The position numbers and the translations under genes were made by a program. From assembly GCA_002433805.1 (NCBI GenBank), contig DJIW01000041.1, positions 1 through 10,725 on the forward strand: a stretch of DNA of 10,725 nt. The letters run 5' to 3'. The notes beneath the pieces were generated by a model, which worked only from the letters and a program-made list of their open reading frames with translations, was not told the DNA's origin and ran no database searches. The stretch's first letter is position 1, and each line of letters opens with the position of its first letter. This document shows positions 6,793 through 10,725 of the stretch, piece by piece. Source of the stretch: Competibacteraceae bacterium UBA6584. Its GTDB lineage: Bacteria; Pseudomonadota; Gammaproteobacteria; Competibacterales; Competibacteraceae.

Positions 6793-7557
6793 ATGTCGTT
6801 GTTCGCTCCCCAACCTTGCCGCTTGACGCTCGCCGGCGGCGTCCGCCTCGCCTACCATCAAAGCTCCGGCGCTTCGCCGGGCGTGATCTTTCTAGGCGGC
6901 TTCACCTCGGATATGAGCGGGGTCAAGGCGACCGCGCTGGAACGTTGGTGTCAGGCGCGTAATCAAGCGTATCTGCGCTTCGATTATTCCGGACACGGCG
7001 CGTCCGACGGCCAATTTGCCGACGGCACCATCGGTTGCTGGGCGCAAGAAGCCATCGAGGTGTTGGATCGCTTGACCCAGGGTCCGCAAATTCTGGTGGG
7101 ATCGTCGATGGGGGCTTGGCTGATGTTGCTGGCGGCGCTGGCGCGGCCGGAGCGGATCGCCGCCCTGCTCGGCTTGGCCTGCGCCGCCGATTTTACCCAC
7201 TATCTGCTGTGGGATCGGCTGGACGAACACCAGCGGGAGCGGCTGCGCCGCGAGCGGGTGCTCCGCTTGCCCTCGCCTTATGGCGAACCTTACACCATCA
7301 CCTGGGATCTGATCGAGGAGGCGAAGCAGCATCGCCTGCTCGACCGGCCGAAGCTGCCGATCACCTGCCCGATGCGGCTGATTCACGGGATGCGGGACGC
7401 CGACGTACCGTGGCGGATCAGCGCGCAAGTCGCCGAACGATTGAGCGGTTCCGACGTGCGCGTGCTGTTGCTCAAGGACGGCGAGCACACGCTGTCGCGA
7501 GAGCAGGACCTGGCGTTGCTGACTCGCGCCTTGGGCGAGTTGCTGGAAGGGCGTTGA
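6793..7557 (+). CDS. Alpha/beta hydrolase, ABHD10-like (serine esterase/thioesterase)
   Basis: This 254-residue single-domain alpha/beta hydrolase has a complete catalytic set. The nucleophile is S105 in GSSMG (103-107), the acid probably D202 in HGMRDADVPW, and the histidine H232 in DGEHTLSR. The oxyanion-region motif LGGFTSDMSG (34-43) and FDYSGHGASDG (63-73) resemble ABHD10, a mitochondrial depalmitoylase and glucuronide esterase, and its proteobacterial homologues. The true substrate is unknown. No signal peptide is seen, so it is probably cytoplasmic. The ATG at 6793 follows TGGAG at 6778-6782 with a 10-nt gap. It is divergent from the photolyase gene and converges on the anti-sigma gene with only 4 bp between the two stop codons. 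Confidence 0.85.
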   Translation: MSLFAPQPCRLTLAGGVRLAYHQSSGASPGVIFLGGFTSDMSGVKATALERWCQARNQAYLRFDYSGHGASDGQFADGTIGCWAQEAIEVLDRLTQGPQILVGSSMGAWLMLLAALARPERIAALLGLACAADFTHYLLWDRLDEHQRERLRRERVLRLPSPYGEPYTITWDLIEEAKQHRLLDRPKLPITCPMRLIHGMRDADVPWRISAQVAERLSGSDVRVLLLKDGEHTLSREQDLALLTRALGELLEGR

Positions 7558-7564
7558 GCGCTCA
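7555..7564. repeat. 10-bp palindrome formed by two convergent stop codons
   Basis: TGAGCGCTCA is a perfect palindrome whose two halves are the TGA of the alpha/beta hydrolase (plus strand) and the TGA of the anti-sigma gene (minus strand). No T-tract is adjacent on either side, so it is not an obvious terminator. The two transcripts probably overlap at their 3' ends. Confidence 0.9.
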
Positions 7565-8329
7565 GGGATTCAATTGCTGGTAAACCGCGTGCGCGGCCCG
7601 ATCAAGCATCGGCCAGCCCAAATCGCCGATGAGCGCGTAGGCCAGATCGCCATCCACCCAATAGAACGCCTCGACCCCGTCTTGTTCGGCGAAACGGAAA
7701 GCGGTGTCGCGGTTGTCGGGCAAGCCCTGGCGCGCGTACAAGGTCAGCCGCCGCCCGCCCGCGTCCTGATACATAAATTGCGCGGCCGGCTGGCCGTCAG
7801 CCGGCAGCAAGCGTCCGCCCAGCAATTGAAAGCCGAGCGACTCCAACACCGGGGCCTGAATCGGCTTGCCCAACCGCTTGGACAGCCATGCGACCAAATG
7901 TTGCTGCTGGCTGGCGTCCACCTCGACCGGGTGACGGACTTCCGGGATATAGACGACGTGGGCCGCCAGGGCTTGCCGCACGAAAGCGCGCTCGGCCGCC
8001 AGCGCATCGCCCGCCCGCTGGTGGGCGAACCAACCCAACACACCGCCGAACAGCACAAAACCGGCCGCGACCGCCGCCCGCCCCAGCCACATCAACGGCC
8101 GAACGGGCCGGCGCGCGGGCGGTAGCCTCAGCGTGTCCGGCAACGGCTCGTCCAGCGCCGGGTCGAACAAGCGGTGCAATTCAGCGTCTATCGACTGGTA
8201 GTCCACCAGGCGCTGCCGCTCGGCGGGATGGGCGGCCAAATAGACTTCCACCGCCGCTCGCCGCGCCGGCTCCAAGCGACCGTCCACCCAAGCGTGCAGC
8301 TCGGCTTCGCTGACGGAGTCGGCGCTCAT
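7562..8329 (-). CDS. Transmembrane anti-sigma factor
   Basis: This 255-residue single-pass membrane protein is the likely inhibitor of the ECF sigma factor encoded just upstream. The N-terminal cytoplasmic part (1-78) has the family opening SEAELHAWVDGRL and a charged helical region that would bind the sigma factor. One membrane segment spans about 79-101 (WLGRAAVAAGFVLFGGVLGWF). The periplasmic part (102-255) contains VVYIPEVRHPVEV, HLVAWLSKRLG and FMYQDAGGRRLTLY, which I recognise from annotated proteobacterial anti-sigma factors. There is no cysteine anywhere, so the HxxxCxxC zinc motif of ZAS anti-sigma factors is absent. Its ATG directly abuts the TAA of the sigma gene, and AGGAG lies at 8340-8344, so translation is coupled. 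Release probably involves a periplasmic signal, but this is not shown by the sequence. Confidence 0.88.
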   Translation of the reverse strand: MSADSVSEAELHAWVDGRLEPARRAAVEVYLAAHPAERQRLVDYQSIDAELHRLFDPALDEPLPDTLRLPPARRPVRPLMWLGRAAVAAGFVLFGGVLGWFAHQRAGDALAAERAFVRQALAAHVVYIPEVRHPVEVDASQQQHLVAWLSKRLGKPIQAPVLESLGFQLLGGRLLPADGQPAAQFMYQDAGGRRLTLYARQGLPDNRDTAFRFAEQDGVEAFYWVDGDLAYALIGDLGWPMLDRAAHAVYQQLNP

Positions 8330-8836
8330 TTACTTCACTCTCCTCAACCGGGCGCGCGGCGGTTCTTGCAGCGTCCGCCGTAGGGCCTCCCGCGCGCGCG
8401 CCAGCCGCGACATCACGGTACCGAGCGGCACGTTCAGAACCGCCGCTGCTTCGGTATAATCCAATTGTTCCAATCCCACCAGCAACACTACCTCGCGGTG
8501 CTCCGCGCTCAATTGCTCCAAGGACCGCTGCAAATCCCGCAGCTCCAATCCCGCCTCGTGCCGGGACGGTTGCAACGCGGGCGGTTCTTGCTCCGGCAAG
8601 GATTCGAACGGCGGCGCGCTGGCCTGCCGGCGTACACCGTTGACATACAGGTTGTGCAAAATGGTGAACAACCACGCCCGCAAATCTCCCTGACCGTCCC
8701 ACAGGTGCTGCCGGCTCCAGGCCCGCTCCAGGCAATCCTGCACCAGATCGTCGGCCCGCTGCGCCCCGATCAGCGCCCTGGCGTAACGGCGCAGGCGAGG
8801 GATCTGTTCGGTGACGAGCCGGCCGAAGTCGGACAT
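8330..8836 (-). CDS. ECF (sigma70 family group 4) RNA polymerase sigma factor
   Basis: This 168-residue protein has only sigma domains 2 and 4, the ECF pattern. Sigma2 covers about 10-75, with IPRLRRYARALIG, ADDLVQDCLERAW and the DNA-melting helix LRAWLFTILHNLYVNGVRR. Sigma4 covers about 100-155, with LSAEHREVVLLVGLEQLDYTE and a helix-turn-helix around 125-153 (LNVPLGTVMSRLARARE). It directs RNA polymerase to its own stress regulon and is presumably held inactive by the adjacent membrane anti-sigma factor. The start is placed at the ATG at 8836, 13 bp after the DUF2892 stop. An in-frame GTG at 8875 would overlap that gene and has no ribosome site. The ATG itself has a poor Shine-Dalgarno, so it probably depends on coupling to the upstream gene. 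Confidence 0.93.
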   Translation of the reverse strand: MSDFGRLVTEQIPRLRRYARALIGAQRADDLVQDCLERAWSRQHLWDGQGDLRAWLFTILHNLYVNGVRRQASAPPFESLPEQEPPALQPSRHEAGLELRDLQRSLEQLSAEHREVVLLVGLEQLDYTEAAAVLNVPLGTVMSRLARAREALRRTLQEPPRARLRRVK

Positions 8837-8849
8837 GGATTCAGCGGAT

Positions 8850-9050
8850 TTAAGTGGGTTTGCCGCTCGACGCACCGGTGTTGAAACCCGGCGCGGTATA
8901 GAGCGAACACCAGCCGAGCAGGCCCGTCAACAGCGGGGCCAAGCTAACCCAGCCCCGCGATGGTTGTCGCCCGACCGAAACCAACGCCGGCAAAATCGAA
9001 CCCACGGCAAGGCGCGCGATGCGGTCGAGATCGCCCACAAGCTTCGTCAT
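8850..9050 (-). CDS. DUF2892 (YgaP-like) small inner-membrane protein
   Basis: This 66-residue protein matches the DUF2892 pattern. It opens with a short polar N-terminus (VGDLDRIARLAVG). A first hydrophobic segment spans about 11-27. A second, about 33-51, ends in LLTGLLGWCSLYTAPGFNT, corresponding to the family's LLTGxxGxCPLYxxxGxNT. C48 is the conserved cysteine. DUF2892 domains occur alone or fused to rhodanese domains (YgaP); the role of the stand-alone form is not known. The ATG at 9050 has a good GGGAG site 6 nt upstream. It lies 16 bp after the SnoaL-like gene and 13 bp before the sigma gene, so it is inside the same leftward operon. The small size makes it easy to miss, but both membrane segments and the spacing support it. 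Confidence 0.82.
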   Translation of the reverse strand: MTKLVGDLDRIARLAVGSILPALVSVGRQPSRGWVSLAPLLTGLLGWCSLYTAPGFNTGASSGKPT

Positions 9051-9051
9051 G

Positions 9052-9063
9052 ATTTTCTCCCGC
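9052..9063 (-). repeat. Ribosome-site leader repeat, copy 1 (before DUF2892)
   Basis: The minus-strand 12-mer GCGGGAGAAAAT lies immediately before the DUF2892 start codon and includes its Shine-Dalgarno GGGAG. An identical copy precedes the SnoaL-like gene. Confidence 0.75.
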
Positions 9064-9066
9064 GCT

Positions 9067-9492
9067 TCAACCGGCCAGATTCGGGTCGATTTGCCAGACT
9101 TCGCTGGCGATTTTACCGTCTCGATAGGTCAGCACGTAGCGGACTTTGATGGTGTTCTTACCGCTGAACACGACGTTGGCGGTGACCGTCGCGCCTTTGG
9201 GATTGGCGCTTTCCCGCAGATCGGACACTTTAAAGGCGAGTTGGCCTTGCGCTTTGGCAAAGGTGTTCCAGACCCCGTTCAAGGCCGGCTTACCGGCGTA
9301 ACGGCCATCCAGCGGCCCGCCGACCCACTCCAAGGCCGCGCTGTCGGTGTAGTGAGCCAATACGCTTTCGACCTGCCCTCCGGCGATGGCGCGGAAATGA
9401 CTTTGAGCGTTGTCGGCGGCGGGACCGGCCAGCGCCGTGCTTGCCGCGAGCAACAACGCCGGCGTTAAAGACAGCTGAATTGATGGATGCAT
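9067..9492 (-). CDS. Exported SnoaL/NTF2-like (ketosteroid isomerase-fold) protein
   Basis: This 141-residue protein has a clear Sec signal peptide, MHPSIQLSLTPALLLAASTA, with likely cleavage after LA at residue 22. The mature domain of about 119 residues fits the NTF2/SnoaL fold. It has an N-terminal helix (DNAQSHFRAIAGG), a YTDSAALEWVGGPLDGRYAGKPAL segment split around a conserved aromatic, and beta strands ending in KVRYVLTYRDGKIASEVWQID. Such folds act as isomerases, binding proteins or dimer scaffolds. No catalytic residues can be assigned, so the function is unknown. The ATG at 9492 has GGGAG 7 nt upstream; an in-frame upstream start at 9525 would spoil the signal peptide. It is the first gene of the operon that ends with the ECF sigma and anti-sigma genes, so it may be a target or sensor partner. 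Confidence 0.82.
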   Translation of the reverse strand: MHPSIQLSLTPALLLAASTALAGPAADNAQSHFRAIAGGQVESVLAHYTDSAALEWVGGPLDGRYAGKPALNGVWNTFAKAQGQLAFKVSDLRESANPKGATVTANVVFSGKNTIKVRYVLTYRDGKIASEVWQIDPNLAG

Positions 9493-9494
9493 GT

Positions 9495-9506
9495 ATTTTC
9501 TCCCGC
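9495..9506 (-). repeat. Ribosome-site leader repeat, copy 2 (before SnoaL-like gene)
   Basis: This is an identical GCGGGAGAAAAT on the minus strand, ending 2 bp before the SnoaL-like ATG. It supports the start at 9492 and suggests the two genes use matched translation signals. Confidence 0.75.
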
Positions 9507-9622
9507 AGTGTCGGATACCGATCATTCAGGCCATGACGCCGGCCTTCACGAGGGAAAACACGCGGCGCGAACAATTATTCCGCCCTCGCCGAAAAAATTT
9601 TCCGACAGGATAAAAGGGCAAT

Positions 9623-9660
9623 TGAGCGGACTGTTTGATCAAACGGACAGCCGCCGCTCA
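9623..9660. repeat. Long imperfect hairpin with internal 12-bp palindrome
   Basis: The outer arms TGAGCGG (9623-9629) and CCGCTCA (9654-9660) are perfectly complementary. Inside, CTGTTTG (9631-9637) can pair with CGGACAG (9644-9650), allowing two G-U pairs. The centre GTTTGATCAAAC (9633-9644) is a perfect DNA palindrome. No T-run follows directly on either strand, so an operator or 5' UTR structure of the leftward operon is more likely than a terminator. Confidence 0.55.
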
Positions 9661-9806
9661 GGGGCGCGAAGGTTCAGCGACCTCTAGCAAAACGGCCGCC
9701 CGCAGGCCGAAACATTGTAAATCTGTCGCTAAGATGCTCTTTCCGAATCGAAAATTCGCGTGGTGAAAAACTCAATCCCTATCGATAATCAGGACGCCAG
9801 AAAATA

Positions 9807-9823
9807 ATCTTAACATTTAAGAT
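9807..9823. promoter_or_regulatory. Perfect 17-bp AT-rich dyad, possible operator
   Basis: ATCTTAA-CAT-TTAAGAT has perfect 7-bp arms around a 3-bp centre. It lies about 61 bp upstream of the -10 box of the CBS gene. This size and position suit a dimeric transcription factor. I cannot name the factor. Confidence 0.45.
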
Positions 9824-9883
9824 ACAGTTGCTTGAACAGCAGGCGTGACAATTTGTCGCATTTATTGTCCGCCAATAATCCTT

Positions 9884-9889
9884 TATAAT
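9884..9889 (+). promoter_or_regulatory. Sigma70 -10 box for the CBS gene
   Basis: TATAAT is a perfect -10 consensus 67 bp before the CBS start codon. The expected -35 position (9861-9866) reads TTTATT, a poor match, and the nearest TTGTCC (9865-9870) is only 13 bp away. Such a promoter would normally need an activator or an upstream element. Confidence 0.5.
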
Positions 9890-9903
9890 GGTCCCGTCTC
9901 CAA

Positions 9904-9927
9904 TAAAAAACGGCCCTAATCGCCGTT
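9904..9927 (-). terminator. Leftward intrinsic terminator-like hairpin inside the CBS 5' UTR
   Basis: On the minus strand the sequence reads AACGGC, a 7-nt loop, GCCGTT, and then a run of Ts. This is a short 6-bp stem with a U-tract, oriented leftward. On the plus strand it is a hairpin preceded by an A-tract in the CBS leader. It may stop antisense transcription entering from the right. Confidence 0.4.
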
Positions 9928-9956
9928 GATGCCCATAGAACAGGAGAGAGCTGTAA

Positions 9957-10562
9957 ATGAAGACGTCTTATCACTCGCTTCCGCTGTACCGCCTAGAGCG
10001 GGGAATCCGCCCCGCTCGCCCCAAGCAACAGCTACCCCGGCGCATCAGCGCCGACGATCCCGCGCTGTCGGTGATGACCGACCTCTGTCAAATCACCGCC
10101 GTGACCACCGATCTATCGACGCCGCTCAGCAAGGCGGTGGATTTGATGATCAAGCGCAAAGTCCGCATCCTGCTGGTTTGCGACGCTGACGAGAACCTCC
10201 TCGGCGTGATTACCAGTCGCGACATCGACAGCGAAAGAGCCAGTCGGATTATCGCCAAGGCCGGTTGCGCCCGCGAGGATTTGCTGGTTTCCGACGTGAT
10301 GACGCTCCGGCCCAAACTGGAAGTGATGATGATGGAGGACGTACTGGGCTCGCGAGTGGGGGATGTCATCGCGACCTTGAAGCAGGTCAACCGCCAACAC
10401 GCCCTGGTGCTCGACACCGACCCCGAAACCGACATCCCGGCGATTCGCGGTATTTTCTCGCTGGCGGAGATCGGTTTGCGGCTGGGCTTGAGCATCAATC
10501 CGGCGCGGCAACCGACGACTTACGCCGAATTGGAAAAGGCCGGCGCGGCTCTGTATAACTAA
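9957..10562 (+). CDS. Two-CBS-domain protein (Bateman module)
   Basis: This 201-residue protein has a basic N-terminal segment (1-35) and then a pair of CBS domains. CBS1 spans about 37-95 (SVMTDLCQITAVTTDLSTPLSKAVDLM, ILLVCDADENLLGVITSRDI). CBS2 spans about 110-178 (VSDVMTLRPKLE, VGDVIATLKQVNRQHALVL, IRGIFSLAEIGLRLG). CBS pairs bind adenosyl ligands such as AMP, ATP or SAM and regulate partner proteins. No catalytic or membrane domain is attached, so this may be a stand-alone energy sensor with an unidentified partner. CBS2 has an unusual insert, EVMMMEDVLGSR, between its first strand and helix. The ATG at 9957 follows AGGAG at 9942-9946. It is monocistronic by context, with a promoter at about 9884 and a terminator at 10627-10660. 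Confidence 0.88.
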   Translation: MKTSYHSLPLYRLERGIRPARPKQQLPRRISADDPALSVMTDLCQITAVTTDLSTPLSKAVDLMIKRKVRILLVCDADENLLGVITSRDIDSERASRIIAKAGCAREDLLVSDVMTLRPKLEVMMMEDVLGSRVGDVIATLKQVNRQHALVLDTDPETDIPAIRGIFSLAEIGLRLGLSINPARQPTTYAELEKAGAALYN

Positions 10563-10572
10563 ATACTTGACG

Positions 10573-10590
10573 GATGCCCAGTTCGGCATC
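10573..10590 (+). repeat. Short 3' UTR hairpin
   Basis: GATGCC (10573-10578) and GGCATC (10585-10590) form a perfect 6-bp stem with a 6-nt loop, 11 bp after the CBS stop. No T-run follows, so it is probably a 3' UTR structure, not the main terminator. Confidence 0.5.
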
Positions 10591-10626
10591 TTCGGCGCTT
10601 ACAACTTTAAACTGTTTGGTTTTTTT

Positions 10627-10660
10627 AATAAGGGCGACCGACAGGCCGCCCTTATTTTTT
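10627..10660 (+). terminator. Strong intrinsic (rho-independent) terminator after the CBS gene
   Basis: AATAAGGGCG (10627-10636) pairs perfectly with CGCCCTTATT (10647-10656), with further CC/GG pairing in the loop. The right arm runs straight into a T-tract that ends at 10660. It is 64 bp after the CBS stop codon and oriented rightward. The minus strand has no downstream T-run, so it is unidirectional. Confidence 0.9.
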
Positions 10661-10667
10661 GACTTGT

Positions 10668-10690
10668 GAGCGGCCTGCGCAGCTCCGCTC
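10668..10690. repeat. GC-rich hairpin after the terminator
   Basis: GAGCGG (10668-10673) and CCGCTC (10685-10690) are complementary arms around a loop that contains the 8-bp palindrome CTGCGCAG (10675-10682). The arms match the outer arms of the 9623-9660 hairpin. It could be a repeat-type extragenic palindrome, but two copies are too few to say. Confidence 0.35.
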
Positions 10691-10725
10691 TGTCGGGTTA
10701 GGGGCAGATCATTACGCCGAGTGGG

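Larger units (their letters stand above)
9493..9956. promoter_or_regulatory. Large divergent, AT-rich intergenic region
   Basis: This 464-bp gap separates the leftward ECF operon from the rightward CBS gene. Its right half is clearly more AT-rich than the rest of the window. It holds a long hairpin (9623-9660), a perfect dyad (9807-9823), a consensus -10 box (9884-9889) and a leftward terminator-like hairpin (9904-9927). Two near-identical 10-mers, AAT[C/T]TGTCGC, lie at 9720-9729 and 9850-9859. On the minus strand a GGAATA lies in the region 9580-9590 and could be an ECF-type -35, but I see no convincing partner -10. No open frame in it looks coding. Confidence 0.6.

Noticed and set aside
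8837..8875. In-frame GTG start for the ECF sigma factor at 8875
   Set aside because: It would overlap the DUF2892 gene, has no Shine-Dalgarno, and adds residues absent from typical ECF N-termini.
10668..10690. REP-type repeat family with the 9623-9660 hairpin
   Set aside because: Only the 6-bp arms are shared and the centres differ; two loosely similar copies do not establish a repeat family.

Overview
The window is GC-rich, densely coded chromosomal DNA from a gammaproteobacterium. The best clue is ubiK (a ubiquinone-biosynthesis accessory factor found in Pseudomonadota) directly upstream of yifB/comM, a neighbourhood familiar from Pseudomonas-like genomes, where glnK-amtB often lies next door. 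Finer placement (for example near Competibacteraceae or other high-GC environmental lineages) is only a guess. No mobile element, CRISPR array, tRNA or rRNA was seen.

Layout. (1) 1-2627, rightward: an NtrC-type dyad at the left edge, ubiK, a second and perfect dyad of the same class, the AAA+ protein YifB/ComM, and a small exported protein of unknown function. (2) 2666-4320, leftward: a probable two-gene operon of a nicotinamidase-like cysteine hydrolase followed by a PP2C-like phosphatase. (3) 4547-5296, rightward and divergent from (2): a class III (Sirt5/CobB-like) sirtuin. (4) 5313-6635, leftward: a DASH-type cryptochrome/photolyase. (5) 6793-7557, rightward: an ABHD10-like alpha/beta hydrolase. 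(6) 7562-9492, leftward: a compact four-gene operon of an exported SnoaL/NTF2-like protein, a DUF2892 membrane protein, an ECF sigma factor and its membrane anti-sigma factor. (7) 9493-9956: a comparatively AT-rich divergent intergenic region with several dyads, a consensus -10 box and a leftward terminator-like hairpin. (8) 9957-10562, rightward: a two-CBS-domain protein, ended by a strong intrinsic terminator.

How the genes may work together. The sirtuin consumes NAD+ and releases nicotinamide, while the divergent cysteine hydrolase carries the full nicotinamidase signature. Together they could form a local NAD+ turnover and salvage pair, with the PP2C-like protein as an unexplained partner. 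The ECF/anti-sigma pair sits at the end of an operon with an exported and a membrane protein, a typical cell-envelope stress-response layout. Most genes look like ordinary housekeeping or accessory chromosomal genes. I found no convincing wholly new system. The most distinctive items are the NtrC-like dyads, the sirtuin/nicotinamidase/PP2C cluster, the ECF operon and the structured intergenic region before the CBS gene.
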